The notes under the pieces are model-generated. The model had not been told where the DNA came from. It ran no database searches and was given only the letters and a program-made list of their open reading frames with translations. A stretch of DNA of 64,000 nucleotides from Campylorhamphus procurvoides (Eukaryota; Chordata; Aves; Passeriformes; Dendrocolaptidae): contig WBMV01003298.1 in the NCBI GenBank assembly GCA_013396655.1, forward strand, positions 1,954,695 to 2,018,694. Reading direction: 5' to 3'. Both the position numbers and the translations under genes were made by a program. Positions 1-13,507 of the stretch are shown here, one piece after another. Each line of letters begins with the position of its first letter. Positions within the stretch are counted from its first letter, which is position 1.

Positions 1-3000
1 CTATTTCATATCTAGATATTCCATCAAAAAACCCCAAACACCTAAACTGAGTAGATACATGTCGCTCGCAGGTTTAATATAAGCTGGACACCAAAAATTT
101 GTAATAGATGTTTCTTTCCAACATGCTGAGCACCAGGGCAGGGGAAAAGGTCAGAGAGTTAGAAAAAAATGTAGTCACCCTTCTCAGCTTTATTTCTGCA
201 ATTGCAACACAGTGAAGAGAAAGGAAGAATTTGCACAGCTCTACACATTTGAAATTGATTTGACCAGAATTCGTATATTCTCCAGTCTGTACTTTCCCAA
301 GTGCAAGTTTTTTGGACAAAGGGGACAAAGCTATAGTAATTTAATCAACTGCTTTAATATGACTGCCACTCACAAAGTCAAAGATGCCTTTAGTTATTGT
401 AACACCACTATTCATCCAGTAAGGGCACTGAGGGTGCTCACTAATTGCATACATGAAACACAAACAGTAGCAGCTGCTGCTTTTGATTTTCGTCAAACTC
501 TCCACAGATACATACTGAAAACTCTTTTCTCCCACAAAGACATTGAGGATTTTTATTGCCTTAATTTGTGGGCAGTGTGAGGTATCTTGAAGTCAGATTA
601 TTTTCCAGTGGGTGGGATACTCAGCACTTTCCAAAACTCAGAGCTCTACAAGATCATTTGATAATTACTGAAACTGTTTGCTTGCAATTATGATTTTAAT
701 AGGGAGCTGCTTAATCAGACATAGAAGTCATTAAAAAAACCCAAAGGCAACATCTCTTTCATGTGTTTGCTCTTTACCAGTTCCATATGTTTATTCTCTC
801 ACTCTCTTGCTCTCAGGATATGCAGTTTAACCTCTGCTGGTGGTTTTGCATCACTGACAACTGCAGTTGCTTTATGGTGCAGAGTAACTTCATTAATTAG
901 TTTTCCTATTCCCAAATTCCATTAGAACATGCCAATGCTGTATATTTGATGCTTGAGTGAGGGATCCTTTTCCCCAGTAGGAATTTTAATAGCACCTATT
1001 GCTGTGTCAGAAATGGACTAGCTCTGTGAAGGCCTATTATCGAGCATTTCAGTGATGACAGATGCTGAGCTCCGGCATCATGTTGAGCTGATCTAAGGCT
1101 AAGCAAAAAAATCTGGTTTGGCTTCTGACACAGTGAAAACAATGTGGAAGTAACACTATTCTATTAACTGCATTTTTGAAGAATCTAAAATTAGAAAAGC
1201 TGTGGGATTGGCACTGGCAGCATGTCCCAGTATGAAGTATTCCAGAGGTACAAGAAACAAGTATAATGTAATCTTAAAGTTTTCTTCTGGTTTGATATTT
1301 TGGCTCCTTCGATCCCTTTGCCATAGGAGTTCTGACTGGTGTACAGTAACTTTTGGTCATAATTATTTTGTTCAAGAGCCTTAATAGTGTTCAGATTCTT
1401 ATCCTTGGGGCTAAAATGGGCAATGCAATGCACTGAGCAGTGGGTTCCTGAGTAACAGCCCTTGCAGCTGACTGTGTCACCTGCCAGTGATTCACTGAGG
1501 GAGAAGAGCACTGCATGCAGGGGCATTTCTGCAGCTTTTCTGCACAACAGGTGAGAGCACAGTTCGGTGGCCTCAAATTCCAATTAGTTGTTGACAACCC
1601 GTGCTAGAAAGATGTCAGTGGCTTGTTTTGAAGTTGACTACATTACTTGCCATACAACCTTTAAAACTGGGGACACAGTGCCCATTTGTCTAGATCCTGA
1701 AGAAACTTTAGCCTTAATCTCTGAAGGTCTGTTTTTATGACGTCCTGGTTTGCTGCCTGTTGGAAGAGCTGCTTTGTCTTCCCAAGTAACAATCAAATTA
1801 GGAAATGGAATACTGTATTGCTGAGGCCCAATGAAGGCATTTTGTGCAAGTTCCAAAAGAATCAAAATGCTGCAAACAACCAGTTTATACAGCTAAAATC
1901 ACAAATGAACCCATCCTCAAGTGCTGAAAGATTGCTGCTGCCTGGCTTCCCACTGAACAGCTTATTACTTACAGAAATTGCACTTTTACACCCCACTTTG
2001 ATATGCTTCTCTTTTCATGTTTGAATAGTGTTTACTATTGCCTGCTTTCTCAGCTGTCTGAAATTTTTAATGCAGCAGTTCTTGTCTTTCTCCCTTAGTT
2101 TTTTAATTGTTAGTTCACAAAAAGCCCTGGGAACTCTCTGTCCTCTCACCTCAGCTGTGAGAATTTTTCTGCCATTATAAGTCTGTAGCACTAGCACTGC
2201 AATCTGTCTGAAGTTGCAAATTCACGTGAATCCTGTAAGACTGAACACCAGGTCCCTCTCAAGTCTCCCAGAAATCCATGACAAATGAGTAGCTGTATAT
2301 CTCCTGTCAGCTTTGATGCTGCAGCACAAAGAGCAGCTATGTTCCTTGCTAACACCACCAGCAGTAGTAGGAAAGTATTTATTTCATTTTTTTAGAGCCA
2401 AAGGGTGATGTTCCACCATACACAGCTATAAGCATAATTAACTGCTCACCAAAATTCTAATTAGAACTTTGCTCCACCATCTGCTTCCTTAAAACTCTTG
2501 CACCTTAAGCCATTTCTCACCAGTGGACAAGTTCTGTGTATCAATCTGAAGATATACTTTTGCCTCCTTACATTGCATGTCAATCTTACATCAGTCTCAA
2601 AATATGCCTTTTAATGAAAATAAGCATGTGAACAGATCAGTGTATTCTTCCATGAACGTGGCAGGAGAAGGCCACGAAATGCCTCTTGTGGATTGTGTAG
2701 AAATAGACAATTCATAGTTTAATGTCCTGGCCATTACAAACAGTTCATAATTATATTATACTATATTAGGTACAAGTTAGTTTAACAGGATATTCCACAC
2801 GGATCCATGCTACAGGGCTGACAAATCTCTTTCCTAAACACCCAGAGCAGTTCAGCTGAATGTAGCACTGGAGTGGGCCCATGTGCCATCACAAATGAAG
2901 TCTCCCTCAGTCAGCACCCCCTCAGCAAGTTCCTCTCAGTTTCCACCCTGCAGCACTTGAAGAAGGTGTATATTTAGTCAGTGACAGAACAGCAGTTTCA

Positions 3001-3485
3001 GAGAGGCAACTTCATCTTGGTTGCTTCCCTAAGGCACCAGATTTGCCAATTTGTTAATGCCCTTTGCCTGTAGCAATTTCATACTTGGTTTGTCAAGCAC
3101 ATTTATTATGTATGTTCAGGCAAAGACTGCAATAATGAAAAATACCTCATCCTGCAAGGGCTTCCATCTCTTCCATTCCAAACTTAGAGCTGGAGCTTTT
3201 GCACACCAGCAGTAATTGATATTTACCTCTCAGCGGCTCTTTATCTAAAGTTATGGGAGACTTTCAAGAGAGGAAAGGAATGTTAGTAAGGAAAGAGAAG
3301 CAAAAGTAGCTAAGGTTAAGTGGGACAAAAGTCACTGGAAAAGGCAGTGTTAGAGACAAAAATATATAACCAGAACAATAAAGGCAGAGAGGAATGTGTT
3401 CACAATTGGGAATAAAGGTCATAGAGGACACGAATGTGCAAGTGTTAATGGTGTTCCTATGTTAATAGAAATAGTGTATGTAATC
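1..3485. other. AT-rich non-coding DNA, no gene recognised
   Basis: I see no exon, RNA gene or transposon here. The longest open frame is a 130-codon minus-strand frame at 1191-1583. It resembles no protein I know and is cysteine/histidine-scattered in the way of chance translation. A modestly GC-richer patch at about 2860-2960 has no features I can name. Confidence 0.6.
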
Positions 3486-3540
3486 ATATATATATATAAT
3501 GTACATATTAAGTATATATAGAATATATAGAAAAAATATA
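3486..3540. repeat. TA-rich low-complexity tract
   Basis: Alternating TA runs are interrupted by short GTAC and AG motifs. It looks like a degenerate (TA)n microsatellite. No flanking transposon is visible. Confidence 0.75.
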
Positions 3541-5510
3541 TTCAGATTGCAATTACATTTTTAGGTAGACTAAAAAATCTTAATTTTGTCCACCCATGTG
3601 TTCAAAACAAAATGAGTAAGGCAGGCTTCAAATGGAGGAGCAGTAGGCTTTTTGGGCAGTGTAATCAAGATGAATTGCTACTAAAAATTGATTGGTTTTA
3701 ATGTAATGGTACAAAAACTGTAATATGAACTAAACCCTTATTGATGTCAGAGAATAGGTAACAAAGAAAACTAAAGAGTTGTGCTTAAATAGGGGCCCTT
3801 TCCTTTTTAGCAATGGCTCATGTCCAGCAAGGGTCAGCTCAATCCTTTGGTTTGGGAAATTTAAGAAATGCCCTAAAATTAGTTACTTCAGCATAGAATA
3901 TCTAGTTCTCTTCAATCTTGAGTCCAGAAGTGGCAATCTTGTACTCAAGACCACATTTGTGCCACTTTATGAGATGTTACAGTGGATTAGGTTGTCCCTT
4001 GAATACTGCAGAGGAAGAGCTTTTTCCTAGAACAGAAAATAGGCCAATGCTCTTTTCCAGGTGATTTTCTCGTAGGCGTGTTTGGGTTTTGACCCAAACT
4101 TCACTTCTGAGTAAATGGTGTGCTGACCTCAAAGGAAGGGAGGGACTGTGGAGATCATTTGGGAAGAAGATTGTAAACTGGAGCCTGGCAAGTAACACTA
4201 CCTAACCCTGTCCTAGCCAGGCATTCATAGCCACATGTCCTGTTGTTTGTTTGAAATGTGCGGAATGCTTGGAATAGTTTGTTTGCATTGTGACAGAATT
4301 TTTCTAAAGCAAGGATTATCCCATCTGAACTGGTCTAACACAGACCAGGGGTACTTCTGGAAGTATTTTGCAGTCCGTTTAGGAACTATGGATCTAGAGA
4401 TAAGTTAAAGTGAGTCAAGTAGATAAAAAAGAAATCGATACTTAAAAAGGAAAAATGTAGTTAGACTCACTATTGTATAAATAGCTTGGGATGCAGAATA
4501 AGTCATTTCAGCTCCTCTAGCTCAGTTACTGCGATTATTTGCTCTTGTCTGTTCTATAACAGTCTCTTGAGAGTTTCCCTAGCCAACAAGGAGCCCCCAG
4601 TCCTCAGCAGAAATGTGCATTTACCTTCCCAAAGGTGGTTTCTGAGCATAAAAGCAGGCTTTGAGAGCAGCTATTGTTACCGACTGACGTTAGTGGATGC
4701 AGCCGAGCAGTCCTGCTTTAAATGACACACTAATAGTACCTCATCTGCAGCAAAGCAACACCTTGCGAATCAATGAGATCCTGATACACTGTTTATTTTT
4801 TGGAGAAAAATACCTGCTTGAAAAGCTCTTCGGTCCAATTCTCATCTGGTTCAGCCCCATTCCATTGATCTCAATGTTTCAAAGTTTGAGACACTGACAA
4901 TACAAATCATCGTGTGCAGAGAATACTCCAAATGTAGCAAATGTGTAAAGTAGGTAAATATCCCATCAATATTCAGTTTGAAAATTCCATTTTGTCTTAC
5001 ACAATCATGTATTTAACATGCTCTCCCTGCTTTCCCTCCTTTCTTAATTTTTCTTAATTTTATGGCTTCAGAACAACCGCCTGGGTCTGTGGTTATGGTC
5101 AAACTGCATGCAAATAAGAAGAGGAAAGTGTTGACCAGAGATTTTAATAGTTCATTTTGTGTAACTCCCATTTACAGTGGCTTCGCTGGCTGCACTGCAC
5201 CAGCTTAAAACAACCCCTGAGGAAGGGGAAAGGCATCTCCTGTGCTGAACTTTATTTCTTTATTAATCATTAGAGGAACATTAAAGCAAGATAGAGGAGA
5301 CAATTTTGTTGGTTCCATTCCAGGAGTCAGGAGATAAGGCAAAATCCTGTTCCTGACACTGTCCATGTGCTGACTTTGAAGGAGCACCATTTGCCTATGA
5401 AAACAAAAGAGAAGTAACTGAAAAATCAGATCTTCTGTTTTCTTACTTTTCCTCCTTATATTGAGAGTCAATATCAGAAAAACCCCACAACATAATCCAA
5501 GGTTCACAAC
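3541..5510. other. AT-rich non-coding DNA, no gene recognised
   Basis: No recognisable gene or mobile element. It contains a small 10-bp tandem duplication at 5041-5060. Open frames are under 110 codons and look random. Confidence 0.6.
5041..5060. repeat. 10-bp perfect tandem duplication
   Basis: The decamer TTCTTAATTT occurs twice head to tail, with no mismatch. Confidence 0.8.
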
Positions 5511-5540
5511 AAGCAGTGTAAAGCAGTGTAACACAGTGTA
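5511..5540. repeat. 10-bp tandem repeat, three copies
   Basis: The unit AAGCAGTGTA is present twice exactly. A third copy follows with two changes at the start of the unit. A partial fourth start (AAGG) comes next. This is a minisatellite seed that could vary in length between individuals. Confidence 0.85.
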
Positions 5541-8500
5541 AAGGTGTCTGACATTTCAGCATGTGTTCAAATGACACCCCCAAGCAGCTGCCTGGGCATT
5601 CTGTTACCTTATGAACTGCTGATTTGCAATGATATTTGGAAAGAGCAAAGTAATTCAGCATGACTGACCTTGTAAATATTCCTCTCTACAAAAATTATAG
5701 GAAAGGGGTTGAAAAAATGACAGCCCAAGTGGTGTTTTCTAATGGAATATGGTATTAGTGATAGAGTGCAAAATAAATGTTGCATGGATCCATTGATTGT
5801 CCAGTGTGCAGCCTCATCATTTTTGGTGTGATGAACTGTTTGTTTTGTGGGATAAGACCTACATCAAATGCAATTATCACTTAATCAATCTGGAGTGATA
5901 TAAAGTGTGTAATGGGCTACTGGATCAATTAGGAAGTTAGATCATTTCATCAATACAGCAGTGCAAGATTATTTTAAAAACTGATCTCCTTCCTTTATAT
6001 AATATGCTTTATATGTCTGAGGCAAAACCGAGGTCAGGCCTAAATTATACATGAAACTGTATTATTGTGAAAGCAGCAGTCCTAAGACTGAAATCAGGTT
6101 ATTGCTGAGTTATTCAAATTAAACCAAACAACAAATGTTGGCACATAATGCCATTCTTCATGAAGGATTTGAATCAAGCATAAAAAGTTTCTAAGCAGTT
6201 GCTTGGTACCCAAATTCACCTTTCCTATCTAGAGTTTCACCCCTTAATTTGAATGACTGCAGTTTATTAAAGAGGGCTTGAGCAGTCTGTTTTTGTGAAA
6301 AGAGAACACAGTTATTGGTGAATTAATTAAAAGATGATATCTACATTTGCAAAACATATGAAAATTTTCAAGAGAACATCATAATGCTGAGTTGGGGAAA
6401 AGATAAATCGCTCTGGAAAGGGAGATATTTTAAATTAATGGGGTTCTGTGGACTTTGAAATTGCTACAAATGTAGTCTTTGAATGCTTCTGGAATTAATA
6501 TTGGTATCGTATGGTGTGGTTTTATGTAGTAATTAATCTTATTTTTAAATCTTCTGATAACATTTCTGATTGCTCCTCACTTCAAAGTAGCTGCAAAGAC
6601 ACTTTTCGAATTACATGAAATTTCAAAACAAATGCATAACATACATAATTAAACAGTTTCACAGATAAACCTATGAGAAAATATTAGAACTTTAACATAA
6701 CTTAGTAAAAACAGTGGCAAAATATCAGTCAGGCCAGGAAGAGACATGTTCTTAACCAGTAACACTGACTGAAGTTGTCAGAAAAGGGTCACATAACGTG
6801 TTCTCCATTGACCTGATTGAAAGCCTGTTATAAGACAATGGGGACCTTTCCATGGACTTCCCAGCTGACTTCCCAATCTGATCCAGTGAGCTTGGACATG
6901 CTTGTCTTGAATCCAAATGTTCTCTCTTGTGCTAGCATGTCTTAAATTTAGCATTACTTTTAAAATCATCTAAATAGTATTTCTATCTAAATATTATTAG
7001 GCCTGTAGCCGTCCTAACACATCTTTGCTTGTCACTGGAAAACCTCAGAAAATCAAAAATTAAAAAAAATAAACCCAGAAGCATTATGATTGATAACCAT
7101 ACTAATTTTTTTAAGGTCTGCAGGAATTCTAGCATAGATTTCACTTATGACTTCTGTAGTCCTTTTGCTGTTTGAATATCTGAATGTAAAATGTAAGGAA
7201 ATACTTGGGGGTTTTGCATATTTCACAATTTTATTCTTTGAGTATGTCAGGGCTATTGGTAATCGTATATGAAGAAAAAGGAAAGGCTATACACATAGGA
7301 TTGTTTAATTTATCTTTTTTTATTTCTTTTGCATCAGTATCTTTCAGTCAATATAGTAAACAGATGCTGGATATCAAAATCTTCTCAAAAGCAGTTCTTT
7401 GGCAGAAATTTCATTCAAAATCTTTTGGGAAAACACTTACCTATTTGAGCCAGATGGTTTGCTCCCCTTCTCTAGCTTTTGTTCAGCTTGGAACTTTGAT
7501 TGTGATCCAATCCCCTGGAAACTATGTTTCTTTTCCAAAAAAACTCCCATGGATATGTTTCTATAAAGTTTCCCCTCTTAACTGTTAGGTAGTAAGGCAG
7601 CTGTTGAGTTCTCCAGCAGGAGAGTTAAATGGGGAATCAATTTAGAGAGAATCTACAAGTTTAAGTCTTTGGTTTCATTCTTCTGAAGTGGAGATTTTTA
7701 TCATGTGTTTTGCTATAACATTATATCCATACAAGGAAATGTCCTAGCGAGTTGTGTGATAGACAATGTACATTCAGGTGACCAGTGTAAGAAATATACA
7801 AACAACTGGTATTTAATGAGCTTTTTGCTGTCAGGATGAACAAGGCAAATAGAAAATCACGCTATAGACAAATAAAAACTCCTAGGAGAGTGCAAAGGTC
7901 TTTAATAGTTTTGCTGTTTCCTGAATGATTAGGTCTGAACTGGGCAGAAGGAATTCTTTGTGTATGTAGTTGTAGCATTCAGTGGTATTTGTATACACCA
8001 GTATATACGTAAAACGTTATAAAAAGGTAAAACCAACCAGGTGTTAAGGATAGTTTGGAAGGTCACAAGTCTACCAACTCTGTTGGGTATGAGGTGATAT
8101 CAAGGAATTCCTGTCTGAGGTATATTTGAAGAAGGTAGGAAAGAGCACTGTTTTGGATGGAGATGGGAATGATATTCCTTATCTTCTGTAAAACAACCTT
8201 TTTCCAGTGTTATCCCCAAAAGCCTAACTTTGAAGCTTGACAAGTGTTTCTCACATCTATTTTAGTACCAAACCTTTCTGCCACTGAACTGTTGTGATGG
8301 ATCAGAAGGAACCAGCACGTCTGTGCTGCTCTCAGGTGTGAATTTGGTGTACTGGTGTCCATTTCCAATCATCACAGCATGCCAGAATTACTGAATTATT
8401 CAACACGTAGAAAAGGTACCCTCATACAGTGACCATGGCAGGAACCTTGTGTCTCTGGAGCATGTAATGCACTCAGCTTGGACACGCTTTTCATATGGTA

Positions 8501-11500
8501 GAGAGCTGGGCAGTTTGGAAAGGAAAACAGTAGGACCATATTGGCAAAGAAAACAAAAGGAGTTTGTATAAATAGAAAATACTAATTTTCACATATGCAC
8601 AGAATTAATTTGAAATACTCTCGTGTGTCTGTAACAGAGTTATCCAGTAACATAATGCTTCAGAAAGATCCATGTCATTTCTAATCTGTGGAAAGAAGCC
8701 AGCTGGAAACAGGGTTTAATTAATTGCATATACTGATTTAAACTATTAGAAATCACTTAAAAATATACTTATGAAAATGCAAAGCCATTTTCTGTTTAGA
8801 TTGCAGTGAAATGAAAATATGACCTGACAATTAATTCGGAACACCGTGGTAGGAGTAGAATCCTGAAAGTATTAGTATTTCAGAATAAAATATTTCTCTA
8901 CAGATTCAAAATGACAGTAGCTTCACTTTTGAATTCTGTATTATCTCTGTCAATATAAGTTGACTCATCTGTAGACTGAGTATTACTAGGATTATTTCAA
9001 ACAAAGATAAATACTTGGAAGAAAAAGCTTGCTTCTTAAAATAAGAAACACAATGTATTACATTAAGTTTGTCAAGGAAATTATGATAAATAATTACTAG
9101 CTCAGAGCAGAAAAGTGTGATTAAGTGATCTGAACAACTAGCGGCAATATCCATCCTAATTGTTTTCCCTGTGGTTGCATAATCTCTTCGGGAAGCAGAG
9201 CCTTGCTCATAGCAAAACACAAACGTGATAATTGACATTTTCCAGCTGGGACAGCAAAGACACTTCATTCAGCAAACAGCCTGATTCTTCAAGGCTGCAG
9301 CACAGGTTTTGTGCAGGGATGTTCTCAGGGCACATGGCAAGGAAATGCAGCTTTCATTCTCTCCTTAGAGGAGTCAAGTTTGCTCCCAGAGGCAACGGTT
9401 TTAGAAGACAGTCCTAAGGTTGCAGCAACCATTGAAAAGACTCACCCTCCTCCCAGACCAGCAGAAAGGGGCAGTAAGGGGTCAGTATCTTCATGTTTAC
9501 AATTAATATTTCAAGCCACAAAACAAAGGTAGAGAGGAGATCTTATTGTTTTCTATAAAAACTTCACGGATAAACACTGTGGAGGTTGGAAGAGCTATTG
9601 CAGATGATGAACAATGCCGGCATAACAAAAAATGAACATTCAGTGCCCCTGACTAAATTTATGGTGGAAATTAAGAAGAACTATGAATGGAATTAGGATC
9701 TGGAGCGGCCATTTACAGGAGCAGAGGGGACACGAGCACATTTGGTGTTAGGATGCATTTTATTATGCTCAGAGTTATGTGATGTGGTTGTCTGCAGTAG
9801 ATGATTAGATGACTCTGTTATGTCTGATGTGCTTTACCCCATCCTTTCAGAGACTCATTCTACCCTAAGAAAGCAGCTGCCCTGGGAGATGTAAGCCAGG
9901 ACACTGTGACAATTTTTTAGCTAGGCTGAACTTAATGATCACAACTGTGATGAGGCTTTGAGTTTAATCTAGTACATGATAGGTAAAGGGTGACATGATT
10001 TAAGCATCAAAGCCATGCTTGCCTTTCGTGACAATTATTTGTTGGCAGGTGTGTTAGTATATCCGTTGTGAGGAAGAAGATGCCTTTCATCCTCCGAGAT
10101 AAAAAATAGATTTTGCAGCTGAGCATTAAAACCTTATCAAGATTGTAATCAGTAGTACATGTAATTAAATGCTGGAAGTGTTTACAATTTAAAGATCCCA
10201 CTGAAATCTTATACAGAAAAACTGATGCCTAAGAAGGTGGAAACACATTTTGCAGACTATGTTATGGTGCTGGTGAGATAAGACAGCTACAGTAATCACT
10301 ACCTCCTTTGAGTCTTTCATGTCTTAGACTTTGTGAATGTCTTTCTTGGTACTAAAAACAGGTGTCTGATTTGTTTTCTATTTCTAGAATTTTATCTAAT
10401 ACTAAGGCAGAACCTTAACTCAAGGTTTTTGGACAGAAAGGCTATTCATATGGGCATCTCTGACAAAGCATCTTTTTTATTAAAAAATAAACAGACTAAT
10501 GCAATTTTATTTGTCATACCCCTTTTCAAATACATTGTTTTGACTGATTTTGAACAGGAACTTTTAATTCAGTATTGCAGCACTCTTGAACTAAAACAAA
10601 GGTCTGCCTTGCTCATGCAAAGTAACTTGTTTCTGTATCTAAATAGACTCATGTTTCCATTGTTCAGAAATCCCTTTTATGTGATTGTATAGTTATGGCT
10701 CCTAATCTTTATGTTTACTTAGCAATGTAGTTTCAGCACCCAAAAATTCCTTCATTGAGACTTGGGTATCCCTTTCAGAACAAAATAAAACTTTTCTCAT
10801 ATTTGCACTTGTCTCATACAGAGGAACTAAGAACAGATAAAGCCTTAACAGGGTCTCATTTCTGGTCTTATAGGAAAAGATTCATTCTTGAGAGGTGTAT
10901 AAAACCTTTCTGTGTAGGAAGGGGAAGTTATTGATCTATTAGAAGAAGAGTTAAAATGAACTGCATTCTAAACTGAGGTTTTAAGAAAATCTATAAGGCT
11001 GAAAATAAAGGCTTGAATATGGATAAAACCATAAGGAAGATTCATGTATCCCAGATTAGGATCCTTTAGTCATAAAGGCCAGGTTCCAGGATACAGGAAT
11101 TTGAGTTCCACTCCTCAGGGCCTAGGTGTCCTAATAGTTTAATACTTGGTGATAGAAAGACAAAATAGTTATGAAATATTAGAAAATATGGAGTAAATAA
11201 ACATATGGTTTTCATTTTATTTTCCATGTGCCTGTCTCTTAATTTTTGGTAGCAGCTTGTCTGTGTTTGGATTCCATCAGTACATTCTATTTTCATTTTT
11301 GTCCTAGACTTCATCTTCAGATGCCAGTTTTTTGGGCTGGCACTTCACTCCCAACCATGTATTGCAATCAAACTAGTGGGGTGTTGGTCCATTCTCACTC
11401 CTTGGAAACAGATACACTCCTTGGTGGTACCAGTGAAAGCAGAGTGTTCCCCTCCTGGGGTGCATAAACACTGCAAGAGTCAGTAACACAGAGAGCTGGT

Positions 11501-13230
11501 GTGGGAAAAGCATCTTCTGCTAATGTTAGCTAGAGAGTCCTTATTCTGCAGTGGGATAAAATAAAAGGTTCTTAGTTTTTCTTGCCTACTCTCCCATATC
11601 CTTAGAGTTGGGGCCAATTGGAGCCCAGCTCTGCCAATGTAACGTTTTAATCTTAAGCCTCTTCTTACTTGTGTAAGTGAAATGTATTTTGAAGCATCTT
11701 CACTTTTGGTGGTTACCTAACAAAAAATTGCAGCTCATCTCTTTCGAGATGGAGAAAAGCACAGGAACTCATCTTGTTGGGTTCTTGATAGGTTTTTAGA
11801 TCTCAAAATATTTGCTCCATTTCATTCAGGACTTTGCCTTGTGTGTTCAGGACCCCTTAAATGTCAACACAAAAAGGCATTTTATGGATTAAAAAAAATT
11901 ATTGAGAGAGCAGTGTGATACTCACATAGGATTCAGTTAGAATTAAGACTTAACGGAATTTGAGATATATTAAAAGGCTTTGCTTGCATTCTGATAATGT
12001 GCATTTCATGGAAGTGTGAGTAGAAAAAGAGTAGTGCAAGACTATGTTCTAATATTAATGTTACTGTAAGGTCATATTTTTCCTCCTCGGGTGCCTAAAG
12101 TTTGACATCTAATCTACATTTGATATTAAGATACATTTTCCAAATGAGTTTCTAATTTAGATGTCTAACAGTGAACATTCACCACACAGTTAGGGCTAAT
12201 CAGAACTGCAGCTTTCACCTTAAAAAACTTTTCAAGGAACTGCTCTAATTTAGAAGTTAAGGATAATTTGTGAATGGTGAAATACTCTGTACCCATTACT
12301 TTTTTCTCTGAGGGTGATAATGTTATTTGAAGTGGAAAATTCTTTTGAAGTCCCTTATAAAAGCTGATTTTTGACAACTAATGATAATGGGGGATGGTAA
12401 TGAAAATCAATTGCACATTTTTCTTGGTGTTAATTTCCATTGCTGCTTGTGAGGATGATCAGATTGCTATTATTCATTGATCCATAAGGATACACATTTT
12501 CCTCTCCTATGGCCTGCAGTCTTCTCAGGAGAAGCAGAGCTTATGCCTGTGCTGCTGTGAATACACTAATGAATTTACAGAGCTTTTAAGGGAAAGAGTT
12601 CTGCCCAACCCTCTGCTAGGACATTGTCCAGCTATAGTTAAAATATGTTTTCCCAGGGTGGCTTATTTGTTTGGCTAAGTACTGGCCTGCTGTAGTTTCT
12701 ATTTTATTTTATACTGTTTGTTTGCTTTCATACCGGATCTTTAACTTTGCATCAGGATTTTGTCTTAGTATGGTCCTTGACTTTAACTTCAAGTTTCACA
12801 GCATAAATCCTGTTTTTATCTCCCCAGTGCACTTTGAGATCTGCATAGTTAAATGCAATGAGGAAATTAAATGTCAGTTCAAAGAGCTATATTGACCTTT
12901 ACACTTTCTTTTTTTCCTTCTGAAAAACTGTTTTCATCATGTTATTCATTTCCAACACCTAGAATAGTAGATTCTCTGTGCTTGATTATTGGCTTGTTGG
13001 TGTTTCTGCAATGAAATCTTCATGCTTGAAAGGCAGTGCAAAATTAATTAGTATCTGTGAAGGGAGGAAATAGAGCTATTAAGACAATAATTTTTAAAAC
13101 TCTTGGGGAATCTGTATTCTATAAGCTGGAAAGGAAAAACTTACACCAAATGTAATTCCAAGGAATGAGATGTGAAATAGAATTTCAAGGTACTAAGTCA
13201 ATGCCTGTGACATCATTATCTAATAAGAAG
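5541..13230. other. AT-rich non-coding DNA, no gene recognised
   Basis: The block contains no exon, RNA gene or transposon that I can identify. Open frames up to 127 codons (7205-7588 on +) and 119-120 codons (8906-9268 on -, 10333-10692 on +) are hydrophobic, AT-driven translations without recognisable domains. The segment 5781-5965 is dense in homeodomain-type ATTA/ATCAAT cores and is listed separately as a possible regulatory element. Confidence 0.6.
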
Positions 13231-13507
13231 TCTGGACACAGGGACATGTAGTGATAGAACAAAGGGTAATGGCTTTAAACTGACAGAGGACAGGGTTAGA
13301 TGAGATATTAGGAAGAAATTCTTCCCTGTGAGTGTGATGGGGCACTGGCACAGAGGGCCCAGAGAAGCTGTGGCTGCCCCATCCCTGGAAGTGTCCAAGG
13401 CCAGGTTGGATGGGGCTCAGAGCAACCTGGGCTAGTGGAAGGTGTCTCTTCCCATGGCAGTAGTTGGAACAAGATGGTCTTTAAGGTCCCTTCCAACTCA
13501 ACCATTA
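13231..13507 (+). mobile_element. CR1 LINE, 5'-truncated 3'-end fragment
   Basis: CR1 is the dominant avian non-LTR retrotransposon. Most copies are short 5'-truncated 3' ends made by incomplete reverse transcription. This segment runs through the hallmark CR1 blocks in order: a phrase giving GGTAATGGCTTTAAACTGA, then AGGAAGAAATTCTTCCCTGT, then CCCAGAGAAGCTGTGG, then CATCCCTGGAAGTGT, and finally AAGGTCCCTTCCAACTCAAC. The order places the element 3' end at the right, so it lies on +. It stops just after AACCATT, without the usual ATTCTATGA-type octamer array, so the tail is eroded. The last 150 bp resemble the inverted CR1 copy at 25219-25384. No coding potential remains; two small minus-strand open frames across it (13216-13398 and 13308-13505) are shadows. 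Confidence 0.92.

Noticed and set aside
1191..1583. 130-codon minus-strand frame
   Set aside because: No known domain, no splice context, and composition typical of chance translation.
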